From assembly GCA_900468805.1 (NCBI GenBank), contig UEIF01000027.1, forward strand, positions 123,997-187,996: a DNA stretch of 64,000 nucleotides, read 5' to 3'. Shown piece by piece: positions 7,944-15,192 of the stretch. Position 1 is the stretch's first letter. Each line of letters opens with the position of its first letter. Both the position numbers and the translations under genes were made by a program. Below the pieces are notes generated by a model. It had not been told where the DNA came from. It did no database searches and saw only the letters and a program-made list of their open reading frames with translations. This stretch comes from Hyphomicrobiales bacterium (GTDB lineage Bacteria > Pseudomonadota > Alphaproteobacteria > Rhizobiales > Rhizobiaceae).

Positions 7944-8975
7944 ATGCAATACCGTCCCCTTGGCCGCACCGGCATCAAGGTCAGCCCCTATTGCCTTGGC
8001 GCCATGATGTTCGGCGCCATCGGCAATGCCGATCACGACGATTCCATCCGCATCATTCACAAGGCACTCGATACCGGCATCAACTTCATCGATACCGCCG
8101 ACATGTATAGCCATGGCGAATCCGAGGAGATCGTCGGCAAGGCGCTGAAAGGCCGGCGCGACAACATCGTGCTCGCCACCAAATGCTTCATCCCGATGGG
8201 TCAGGATCCGAACCAGCAGGGCAGCTCGCGCCGCTGGATTTACCGCGCCGTCGAAGATTCGCTGCGCCGCCTGCAGACCGATTATATCGACCTCTTCCAG
8301 ATGCACCGCCCCGCCCCCGATACCGATATCGAGGAAACGCTTTCGGCCCTGACCGACCTGATGCGCGAAGGCAAGATCCGCGCCATCGGCTCCTCCACCT
8401 TCCCCGCCTCCGATATCGTCGAGGCACAATGGGTGGCCGAAAAGCGTGGCCTCGCCCGCTTCCGCACCGAGCAGCCGCCCTACTCCATCCTGCATCGCGG
8501 CATCGAACGCGAGGTCCTGCCGACGCTCGAACGTTACGGCATGGGTGCGCTGGTCTGGAGCCCGCTTGCCATGGGCATGCTCACCGGCCGTTACCGCCGT
8601 GGCGCTGCCCAGCCGGACAGCACCCGCGTTGCCTATTTCCCCAAGCAGATGTCGAATGAAAACAGCCTCGATGCCGTCGAGCAGCTCATCCCGCTCGCGG
8701 AAGGTGCCGGCATCTCGCTCACCCATATGGCGCTTGCCTTCGTCATCGCCCACCCGGGTGTCACATCGGCGATCCTTGGGCCGCGCACCATGGAACAGCT
8801 CGATGATCTCCTGGCCGGCGCGCAAGTCCGTCTGAGCGACGAACTGCTCGATGCCATCGACGCAATCGTACCATCCGGCACCGAAACCGGTCCGCTGGAA
8901 GCCAACTACAAGACCCCGGCGATCCAGACCGCGAGCTTGCGCCGCCGTCCGCCCGCCGAACGCGCCGCCGCTTGA
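7944..8975 (+). CDS. Aldo/keto reductase
   Basis: The 343-residue protein is an NADPH-dependent aldo-keto reductase with the (beta/alpha)8 fold, of the YajO/Tas group. Catalytic residues are visible in order: Asp and Tyr in FIDTADMYSHGESE, Lys in IVLATKCF and His in LFQMHRPA. The ATG at 7944 has AGAGGAAACGAAG as ribosome binding site; the frame extends upstream through the leader hairpins but that part is not protein-like. It is probably controlled by the divergent TetR and may detoxify aldehydes, as many TetR-linked reductases do; this is inference. Confidence 0.9.
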   Translation: MQYRPLGRTGIKVSPYCLGAMMFGAIGNADHDDSIRIIHKALDTGINFIDTADMYSHGESEEIVGKALKGRRDNIVLATKCFIPMGQDPNQQGSSRRWIYRAVEDSLRRLQTDYIDLFQMHRPAPDTDIEETLSALTDLMREGKIRAIGSSTFPASDIVEAQWVAEKRGLARFRTEQPPYSILHRGIEREVLPTLERYGMGALVWSPLAMGMLTGRYRRGAAQPDSTRVAYFPKQMSNENSLDAVEQLIPLAEGAGISLTHMALAFVIAHPGVTSAILGPRTMEQLDDLLAGAQVRLSDELLDAIDAIVPSGTETGPLEANYKTPAIQTASLRRRPPAERAAA

Positions 8976-8990
8976 TCGACAAAGCAGCCT

Positions 8991-9023
8991 CCGAAGGCTC
9001 CGCTATGCCAGCGGAGCCTTCGG
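8991..9023. terminator. Hairpin between convergent genes
   Basis: A perfect 13-bp stem (CCGAAGGCTCCGC / GCGGAGCCTTCGG, loop TATGCCA) lies in the 60-bp gap between the convergent aldo-keto reductase and ChaC genes. There is no T run on either side, so a bidirectional terminator is likely but not certain. Confidence 0.55.
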
Positions 9024-9035
9024 CACGACGGCGGA

Positions 9036-9776
9036 TCAACGCTCTTCGGCAGGCAATTGCTGCAGCCTGCGCTGCGCTTCCTCCACCTCGATGGCGAGCT
9101 CTTCCAGAAACTCGTCCCACATATCGAGCGCCCTCAAGCCCTCACGCGTGCGAAACAGATAGTCGGCCGAACTGCCGATGCTGCCTGAAGCCGTCGCAAG
9201 CCGTTGAATAGTCGCCTCGCGGGAAAGCCCGCCGGCATAGGTATTTGCGAGCGGGTTCATGGTGAAAGTGATGCCGCTTCCAAAGCGGATACCCCCTTCA
9301 TCGAGAAGGTCGACCCACCGAGGAATATAGGCCTCGGCCACCATCTCCCGCCGCCACAGCAGCTCGAGTTCGTGCAGAAGATCCTCTTCCTGCAGCCGCA
9401 GCGCGACGCCATCGCAGGCTCCGCCCGCATCAAGGCCGAGCACGAGACCTGGATTGTCGGGCGAACCCCGCCCGGACGTTGTGGCAAGGCAAAAGGAGCG
9501 GCGCCAGCCTTCGATACGGGCTTTCCGGCTTTCGACGCTCAGAATGATCGGATTCCAGATCAGCGAACCATAGGCGAAAATCCAGACATCGCCCGCCGGC
9601 CGCTCCGCAAGTATCGATGCGAGAGATGCCTGTCGCTCCTCGTCGCTGAGAAGTTTGAGCGACGGCGCCTCTCCGGCAATCAGGTTTGCGAATGTGCCGC
9701 TCAGCAGCAGCTCGCGCGACAGGATTTCCTCGCCACAGCAGGCGATCGCATCTGAGCTTCTATTGTTGATGGTCAT
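9036..9776 (-). CDS. ChaC-like gamma-glutamylcyclotransferase
   Basis: This 246-residue protein carries the ChaC signature WIFAYGSLIWNP (substrate-binding loop) and the downstream region RREMVAEAYIPRWV, which contains the candidate catalytic glutamate. ChaC enzymes cleave glutathione to 5-oxoproline and Cys-Gly in the cytoplasm. The start is the ATG at 9774-9776, preceded by GGGGGC; an in-frame ATG seven codons upstream is possible. About 200 bp separate it from the divergent APH-like gene. Confidence 0.85.
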   Translation of the reverse strand: MTINNRSSDAIACCGEEILSRELLLSGTFANLIAGEAPSLKLLSDEERQASLASILAERPAGDVWIFAYGSLIWNPIILSVESRKARIEGWRRSFCLATTSGRGSPDNPGLVLGLDAGGACDGVALRLQEEDLLHELELLWRREMVAEAYIPRWVDLLDEGGIRFGSGITFTMNPLANTYAGGLSREATIQRLATASGSIGSSADYLFRTREGLRALDMWDEFLEELAIEVEEAQRRLQQLPAEER

Positions 9777-9977
9777 GACGCCCCCATTCTCGGCCATGCA
9801 TATCAGCAATGGCCCTGTTTCGCCGCCATCATCCACGGCTAGCGCGCCGGATAAAGCCTGCCAGCGCAGACACAGTGTCTCCGCAGCCGCAACAATGGAC
9901 GCATCATCATCCCTCTTTCCGCCACGGAAATGAGCACCACATCGTTTGAAACACACCCTAGGAAATGGGAGCCCGAC

Positions 9978-10724
9978 ATGAGCGAAATTGGCCGTCTGCT
10001 CGGCGCCGGTAAGGAAGCGGAAGTCTATGAACATGGCAGGCTGGCCCTGAAGCTCTACAGGCCCGGCCGCCCGAAGGCCCCGGCCTTCCGCGAGGCCGCC
10101 AATCTGGCGATCGTCGAACGGCTCTCCCTGCCCGCGCCCAGGGTCCACGTCGTCGGCGACTATCACGGGCGCTGGGGCCTGCTGATGGATCGCGCAATCG
10201 GCACAAGCCTTGCCGACGAGATGTTGCCGGAGCCGCCGCTGTCAGCCATCAAGGAGATGGCAGCACTCCACCAGTGCCTGCACCGCGAGCCCGGCACCGG
10301 CCTTCCCTCATTGAAATCAAGACTGTCGGCAAATATCGAGCGCGCCGAACCTCTGACACCGGACCTGCGCGACCGGTTGCTTCTGGCGCTTGCCGCCCTG
10401 CCAGATGACGACAGGGTCTGCCACGGCGACTTCCATCCCTGGAATATCCTGGGCTCCGGCGACGACGCCATGATCGTCGACTGGCTGGACGCCTGCAGCG
10501 GCAATCCGGCCGCCGATGTCTGCCGCACCTATCTCCTGATGCGTCGTGTACTTCCGGCGATCGCCGAAGCCTATGTCGTCACCTATGCGAAGGCGGCCGA
10601 ACTGACACCGGACGAAATCTTCACCTGGCTGCCGGTCATCGCCGCCGCCCGGCTTGCTGAGGATGTGCCCGAAGAAAACGAGGATCTGTTGCATCTTGCA
10701 GCACTCGCTCCCACGGAAGCATAG
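9978..10724 (+). CDS. Aminoglycoside phosphotransferase (APH)-family kinase
   Basis: The 248-residue protein has the APH/choline-kinase fold: a glycine-rich start (LLGAGKEAEVYEHGR), an Ala-Lys strand (LALKLYRP), the Brenner-type catalytic loop CHGDFHPWNIL (Asp151, Asn156) and the metal-binding IVDWLDA (Asp168). Such small proteins phosphorylate hydroxyl groups of small molecules. An aminoglycoside resistance role is not implied. ATG 9978 gives an N-terminus matching the family; the frame upstream is not conserved in type. Confidence 0.8.
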   Translation: MSEIGRLLGAGKEAEVYEHGRLALKLYRPGRPKAPAFREAANLAIVERLSLPAPRVHVVGDYHGRWGLLMDRAIGTSLADEMLPEPPLSAIKEMAALHQCLHREPGTGLPSLKSRLSANIERAEPLTPDLRDRLLLALAALPDDDRVCHGDFHPWNILGSGDDAMIVDWLDACSGNPAADVCRTYLLMRRVLPAIAEAYVVTYAKAAELTPDEIFTWLPVIAAARLAEDVPEENEDLLHLAALAPTEA

Positions 10725-10736
10725 GCTGGATGCCCC

Positions 10737-11267
10737 TCACAGACGACTTGGCGTCAGGCCGGCGAGGAATGTCTCGAAATCATCCGCGACGTGGCCGATC
10801 TGTTCCCACCCATAGCCCCGATCGCCGAAGGTCTTCGCCTTTATGACGATGTAGAGAATGCGGCCATAGCTCTGCGCATTGAGGTCCAGCAGGCAATGCC
10901 CGTAGCCGGCGTCGAAGGTGAGCGGGTAGAGTGCCGCGGGCAGCCGCGGACCGGAATTTCCATAGAGCGGGTCCATGTAGCGCTGCCGCGCTTCGATCAT
11001 GGTGCGTGGATCGGCAACCACGCCGACATCCACCCTCTTTCGCTTGCCGTTCGGGAACGTGGCTTTCGTCTGGAAGCTGAAGACCGTTTTGCTGTTGAAC
11101 TGCCGCCCGCCGTAGCGCTGCCAGTATTGTTTGAGCGCATCCGGCAACGCCACACCCTCTGAATGTTCGAAGCCCTCGACCTCCTGCGGTGCTACCGGCT
11201 TCTCCGGCCGGCCCCATTCATCCGGCGCTTCGAGAAAACGGTAGATTGCTGCATTGGCGACATCCAT
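10737..11267 (-). CDS. SMI1/KNR4 (SUKH) family protein
   Basis: The 176-residue protein carries the SUKH-type core: an acidic helix and loop EVEGFEHSEGVALPDALKQYWQRYGGRQF, a beta segment (DPRTMIEARQRYMDP) and a C-terminal GYGWEQIGHVADDFETFLAGL. SUKH proteins are often immunity proteins against secreted toxins, but many are solitary with unknown role. No toxin gene is adjacent here. The ATG at 11265-11267 is preceded by GAGGAGG at 12 bp. Confidence 0.7.
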   Translation of the reverse strand: MDVANAAIYRFLEAPDEWGRPEKPVAPQEVEGFEHSEGVALPDALKQYWQRYGGRQFNSKTVFSFQTKATFPNGKRKRVDVGVVADPRTMIEARQRYMDPLYGNSGPRLPAALYPLTFDAGYGHCLLDLNAQSYGRILYIVIKAKTFGDRGYGWEQIGHVADDFETFLAGLTPSRL

Positions 11268-11426
11268 TCCGCGTCCGGCCTCCTCATGCCGTTGTAGACG
11301 GCATGGGAGATAAGGCGGGAAGGCGCGTTGCAAAGCCCCTGCCCGTTTCAGACGCCCGTCTGACAGGACTGCTGATTTCAGTTTCGAACTATTCGTATTC
11401 AGTTGCGAATAATTCTCAATTATGCT

Positions 11427-11449
11427 TTGCTAATGCAAGTGATTAGCAA
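11427..11449. promoter_or_regulatory. Perfect palindrome TTGCTAAT-N7-ATTAGCAA
   Basis: An inverted repeat with 8-bp perfect arms lies in the AT-rich region upstream of the small gene at 11515 and downstream of the divergent SUKH gene start. The size, AT content and spacing resemble operators of the Fur superfamily, but it does not match the Zur-type palindromes seen at 13.9 and 15.2 kb. The regulator is unknown. Confidence 0.5.
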
Positions 11450-11514
11450 TTGCATTTCAGTCGGCCTCTAGAATCGTTGGTGCGGTCGTGTCCAAGACAA
11501 AGGGAATCGATGAA

Positions 11515-11757
11515 ATGACGAGGGACGAGATCGAGCAGCTGCTGCATAAGCTCAGCGACACGCTCCATCTTTCCTCACCGTTCGCCAGCCGGCAAGGTGG
11601 CAGCCTCTCGCAGGCGATGGAAAACCTTGCCGATCTGCTGCAGAATTACGAGACCATTTCCGGCGATCCGGACGAAGTCGCAAACCGCATCGCCGAAGCG
11701 ATCAAGATGGTCGGACAGGCCCGATTTAGCCGCCCCGACGAAGGCACAGTCCACTAA
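11515..11757 (+). CDS. Small hypothetical protein (80 aa)
   Basis: I do not recognise this gene. The product is acidic, soluble and mostly helical (MTRDEIEQLLHKLSDTLHL..., AMENLADLLQNYETISGDPDEVANRIAEAIKMVGQ). ATG 11515 has GGGA about 9 bp upstream; a GTG nine codons earlier (11488) is an alternative. It lies behind a strong 8-bp palindrome and converges on zur, 33 bp away. A part in metal or stress response is only suggested by position. Confidence 0.6.
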   Translation: MTRDEIEQLLHKLSDTLHLSSPFASRQGGSLSQAMENLADLLQNYETISGDPDEVANRIAEAIKMVGQARFSRPDEGTVH

Positions 11758-11790
11758 GCAAAGGCCAAATGCCCTGCTGTTGCTGTCGGT

Positions 11791-12189
11791 TCACGCAGCA
11801 CAGGCCTCGCAGGTGCCGCGGATTTCGATCGTCGTCTTCGCCGGCTTGAATTTTTGGCTGCGCACCCAGCCCATCAGGCGGTGATCCACCTCATGGTCGT
11901 GGAACTCGATCACCTGGCCGCAGCTTTCGCAGATCGCGAAGGCGACGATGCCGTGGCTATGGCAGTCCTCGCCGGGATGGGCGCAGGCGACGAAGGAGTT
12001 GATGCTCTCGAGCCGATGCACCACGCCGAATTCGAGCAGCTTTTCCAGCGCCCGGTAAACCTGCAGCGGCGCGCGGAAACCCTGGTCGCGCAGCTTGTCG
12101 AGGATCGTATAGGCGCTGAGCGGTCCCTCGGCCTTTTCGAGCACATCGAAAACGAGTGACTGGTTGCGGGTGAGTTGAGGTGCGTTCAT
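11791..12189 (-). CDS. zur: Zinc uptake regulator Zur (Fur family)
   Basis: The 132-residue protein has the Fur-family winged helix (LTRNQSLVFDVLEKAEGPLSAYTILDKL, QVYRALEKLLEFGVVHRLESINSFVAC) and two C-x2-C zinc-structural motifs (CESCG and CEAC at the C-terminus). The His/Glu-rich HGIVAFAICESCGQVIEFHDHEVDH segment fits the sensory metal site. It overlaps znuB by 4 bp (ATGA) and is the last gene of znuC-znuB-zur, so it should be autoregulated through the palindromes upstream of znuC. Genomic context supports Zur over Fur or Mur. Confidence 0.93.
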   Translation of the reverse strand: MNAPQLTRNQSLVFDVLEKAEGPLSAYTILDKLRDQGFRAPLQVYRALEKLLEFGVVHRLESINSFVACAHPGEDCHSHGIVAFAICESCGQVIEFHDHEVDHRLMGWVRSQKFKPAKTTIEIRGTCEACAA

Positions 12190-13001
12190 GAGCCTTGTCC
12201 TTGCAGGTCCCTGCGCCCGCGCCAGGCGGGAAGCAGGCTCAGAATGAAGAGAATGAGAGCGGCGACGACAATCGACGGCCCGGATGGCGTGTCATAAGTC
12301 AGCGAGCCAAAGAGCCCGCCGACGACTGCGACTGCGCCGATCAGCGAGGCGAGAACCGCCATCCGTTCCGGTGTCGAGGAGAAGCGCCGCGCCGCTGCCG
12401 CCGGAATGATCAGCAGCGAGGTGATCAGCATGATGCCGACGATCTTCATGGCAATGGCGATGACGACGGCCATCAGCAGCATGAAGAACAGCCGCGCCCG
12501 CTCCGGCTGCAGGCCTTCGGCCTCCGCCAGTTCCGGATTGACGGTGGCTGCAAGCAACGGCCGCCACAGCCAGGCGATCGCCACTAGCACCAGAATGCCG
12601 CCGCCCCAGATCATCGCGATATCCGTGGTTGAGACTGCCAGGATATCGCCGAACAGGAAGGCGATGAGATCGATGCGCACCCAGCTCATGAAGGCGACCA
12701 TGACGAGGCCGATCGCAAGGGTCGCATGCGATAGAATGCCGAGCAGCGCATCGGCCGACAGCGCCTGCCGCTTCTGCAGGAGGAGCAGCAGGATCGAGAC
12801 GGCAGCGGCAACGACGAAGACGGCCAGTGTCAGGTTGAAATCGAAGAGCAGCGAAAGTGCGACGCCAAGCAGCGCCGAATGGGCAATAGTATCGCCAAAA
12901 TAGGCCATGCGCCGCCAGATGATGAAGCAGCCCAGCGGCCCTGTTGTCAGCGCCAGACCGACGCCAGCCAGGATCGCGCGCACGAAGAAATCGTCAAGCA
13001 T
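12186..13001 (-). CDS. znuB: Zinc ABC transporter permease ZnuB
   Basis: The 271-residue protein has the ABC-3 permease pattern with about eight membrane helices (FFVRAILAGVGLALTTGPLGCFIIWRRMAYFGDTIAHSALLGVALSLLF..., LLGILSHATLAIGLV). It forms the zinc channel in the inner membrane together with ZnuC and ZnuA. The frame continues upstream through the antisense of the znuC histidine repeat, but the true start is ATG 12999-13001 (MLDDFFVRAIL), which overlaps the end of znuC by 8 bp and the start of zur by 4 bp. Confidence 0.93.
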   Translation of the reverse strand: MLDDFFVRAILAGVGLALTTGPLGCFIIWRRMAYFGDTIAHSALLGVALSLLFDFNLTLAVFVVAAAVSILLLLLQKRQALSADALLGILSHATLAIGLVMVAFMSWVRIDLIAFLFGDILAVSTTDIAMIWGGGILVLVAIAWLWRPLLAATVNPELAEAEGLQPERARLFFMLLMAVVIAIAMKIVGIMLITSLLIIPAAAARRFSSTPERMAVLASLIGAVAVVGGLFGSLTYDTPSGPSIVVAALILFILSLLPAWRGRRDLQGQGS

Positions 13002-13935
13002 GGCGGCCCTCCCCGCTTTGGGAGTGGGAATGGGCGTGAGCATGGGCCTCGGCATGTGCATGCCCGTCGTGATGGTCGTGAGCATGGTCATGCCCGTGCT
13101 CATGATGATGGCCATCGTCCGGGTGGCAATGGTCCGTTACCGAACCGTCCTCATGCAGCACGCGCCCGTCAGGCAGATGCGTATGGTCGTGGTGATGGCT
13201 GTAGACGGCAAGCGTCGGCGCCGCGCGGCTGCCGAAGAGACGCACATATTCCGGGCTCTGGCTCACCGCCTGCGGCGTGCCGCGGCAGCAGACATGGCCG
13301 TTGAGGCAGATGACGGTATCTGTCTCCGCCATGACGACATGCAGATCGTGCGAGATCAGCAGGATACCGCAGCCGGTCGTATTGCGGATCGACTTGATGA
13401 GTTCGTAGAGCGCGATCTCGCCGGCGAAATCCACACCCTGCACGGGCTCGTCGAGAACGAGCAGATCGGGCTTGCGGGCAATGGCGCGTGCCATCAGCGC
13501 ACGCTGGAATTCGCCGCCCGAGAGATGCTGGACCTGTGCATCCAGCATATGCGCCATGCCTGATGCTTCGAGTGCCACCATGATATCGGCCTCGGGCAGA
13601 GGCCCGGTCAGTGTCATCAGCCGGCGCACCGAAAGCGGCAGCGTCCAGTCCACAGCAAGCTTCTGCGGCACATAGCCGACCTTGAGGCCGGCCTTTTTCG
13701 TCACCCTGCCCTCATCCGGCTTCAAAACGCCGATCGCAGCCTTGGCGCTGGTCGATTTGCCGGAGCCGTTCGGGCCGATCAGCGTAACGATTTCGCCGCG
13801 CGACACGGAAAAATCCACACCGCGCACCAGCCAGCGACCGCCGCGACGAATGCCGACATTGTCGAGCGAAACCAGCGGTTCGGCGCGGATACTTGCGGCG
13901 TTACCAACGGGGTTATCTGCGGGAGAGAGCATCAA
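12994..13935 (-). CDS. znuC: Zinc ABC transporter ATP-binding protein ZnuC with His-rich tail
   Basis: This ATPase of 313 residues has Walker A GPNGSGKST (about 54-62), the signature LSGGE (138-142), Walker B LLVLDEP and the switch SHD. Residues 247-313 form an extension with 24 histidines in HxH and HDH repeats, absent from the usual 250-residue ZnuC; it may bind or buffer zinc and sense the load at the transporter. The gene is divergent from znuA across Zur-type palindromes and begins the znuC-znuB-zur operon. Confidence 0.93.
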   Translation of the reverse strand: MMLSPADNPVGNAASIRAEPLVSLDNVGIRRGGRWLVRGVDFSVSRGEIVTLIGPNGSGKSTSAKAAIGVLKPDEGRVTKKAGLKVGYVPQKLAVDWTLPLSVRRLMTLTGPLPEADIMVALEASGMAHMLDAQVQHLSGGEFQRALMARAIARKPDLLVLDEPVQGVDFAGEIALYELIKSIRNTTGCGILLISHDLHVVMAETDTVICLNGHVCCRGTPQAVSQSPEYVRLFGSRAAPTLAVYSHHHDHTHLPDGRVLHEDGSVTDHCHPDDGHHHEHGHDHAHDHHDGHAHAEAHAHAHSHSQSGEGRHA

Positions 13936-13973
13936 TTTTTCCGAAAGTGCTGTTGCGTCCTGCTATTGCACAC

Positions 13974-14009
13974 GTTATAGCATAACGCAATTGATGTAAT
14001 AACATTACA
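13974..14009. promoter_or_regulatory. Two Zur-type palindromes between znuC and znuA
   Basis: GTTAT-AGC-ATAAC (13974-13986) and TGTAAT-AAC-ATTACA (13995-14009) are perfect inverted repeats with arms of 5 and 6 bp. They resemble the alphaproteobacterial Zur box, a palindrome around TGTTATAACA. Position between divergent znuC and znuA and 25 bp before the znuA start fits Zur repression of both units under zinc sufficiency. Confidence 0.75.
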
Positions 14010-14034
14010 ACTGCAATTCAAGCGGAGCATGCTG

Positions 14035-15018
14035 ATGAAACTGGCGATGGGCCTTACCCTCGCAATCCCGGCTTTCCTTTTTGCCGGGTCCCTCCAGGCT
14101 GCTGAGGCGCCCGTCGTCGTCACCTCGATCAAGCCGATCCATTCGCTGGTTTCGGCCATCATGCAGGGCGTCGGCAAACCGGAACTGATCGTCGATGGCG
14201 CCGCCTCTCCGCACACCTATAATCTGAAGCCTTCGAATGCCCGCGCTTTGCAGGCAGCCAAGGTGATCTTCTGGGTCGGCCCCGGCCTCGAAGCCTTCCT
14301 CGAAAAGCCGCTGGAATCGCTGGGTTCCGACGCCATCGTCGCCCGGCTCGACAATGCGCCGGGTCTGGTGAAGCTGCCTTTCCGCGAAGGCGGCGCCTTT
14401 GAAGCGCATGATGACGGCGACCAGGATAGTGCTTCCGCCGATGAACATGCTGAAGCTGGTCACGATCATGCCGAAGCAGATCATGACCACGACCACGGCG
14501 CCTTCGACACCCATCTCTGGCTCGATCCGGTCAACGCCAAGGCGATGGCCACCGAGATCACCACCACGCTGGTTGCCGCCGACCCCGCCAATGCACTGAC
14601 CTACGAGGCCAATGCCAAGGAACTGGATGACAAGCTCGACGCGCTCGACAAGGAAATCGCCGCAACCGTGTCGCCGGTGAAGGACAAGCCCTTCATCGTC
14701 TTCCACGATGCCTACCAATATTTCGAGCATCGCTACCATATCCGCGTCGCCGGCTCGATCACCGTCAGTCCCGAGACCATACCGGGTGCGGAGCGCGTCT
14801 CGGAGATCCACAAGAAGGTCGGCGATCTCGGCGCAACCTGCGTCTTCGCAGAGCCGCAGTTCGAACCGCGCCTCGTCGATGTCGTCATCGAAGGCACCAG
14901 GGCGAAATCAGGCGTGCTGGACCCGGAAGCCGCCACCCTGCCCGCCGGCCCCGATCTCTACTTCACCCTCATGCGTGGCATCGCCGACAGCATGAAGAAC
15001 TGCCTCGCCAGCGCATAA
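14035..15018 (+). CDS. znuA: Periplasmic zinc-binding protein ZnuA
   Basis: The 327-residue protein has a signal peptide (MKLAMGLTLAIPAFLFAGSLQAAE) and the cluster A-I metal-binding fold (TSIKPIHSLVSAIMQGVG, SPHTYNLKPSNARAL with a ligand His). A His/Asp-rich flexible loop near residues 120-155 (HDDGDQD...HDHAEADHDHDHG) is typical of ZnuA and precedes THLWLDP. ATG 14035 is preferred to ATG 14029, because the GGAG at 14024-14027 is 7 bp from it. It delivers zinc to ZnuBC. Confidence 0.95.
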   Translation: MKLAMGLTLAIPAFLFAGSLQAAEAPVVVTSIKPIHSLVSAIMQGVGKPELIVDGAASPHTYNLKPSNARALQAAKVIFWVGPGLEAFLEKPLESLGSDAIVARLDNAPGLVKLPFREGGAFEAHDDGDQDSASADEHAEAGHDHAEADHDHDHGAFDTHLWLDPVNAKAMATEITTTLVAADPANALTYEANAKELDDKLDALDKEIAATVSPVKDKPFIVFHDAYQYFEHRYHIRVAGSITVSPETIPGAERVSEIHKKVGDLGATCVFAEPQFEPRLVDVVIEGTRAKSGVLDPEAATLPAGPDLYFTLMRGIADSMKNCLASA

Positions 15019-15119
15019 GCGGAGGATCGGCAAGGCGTCGGCACTGCTTGAACAATCACGGGGCGTTACCAACGCATCCCGTCGGACTTGCAGCCCTCCC
15101 GCGAGGTCTGCGGCGAAAG

Positions 15120-15151
15120 AAGGCGGCGACACCCCCGTTCCGCCTTTTTTT
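15120..15151 (+). terminator. Rho-independent terminator after znuA
   Basis: A 7-bp stem AAGGCGG/CCGCCTT (15120-15126 and 15140-15146) is followed directly by a run of T. It lies 100 bp after the znuA stop and just before the Zur-type palindrome of the next gene. Confidence 0.8.
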
Positions 15152-15164
15152 GTGAGTGCATTTG

Positions 15165-15180
15165 TTATGTTATAACATAA
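15165..15180. promoter_or_regulatory. Zur-type palindrome before the CobW-like GTPase
   Basis: TTATGTTATAACATAA is a perfect 16-bp palindrome, centred about 20 bp before the start codon. It is close to the alphaproteobacterial Zur consensus and shares the TRTAA core with the znuA-znuC sites. It indicates that the GTPase is induced by zinc starvation. Confidence 0.8.
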
Positions 15181-15192
15181 TAGGATGATATT

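Noticed and set aside
15019..15160. Possible cobalamin riboswitch or regulatory RNA between znuA and the CobW-like GTPase
   Set aside because: The stretch contains a simple terminator and a Zur-type palindrome. The GC-rich sequence between has no riboswitch core.
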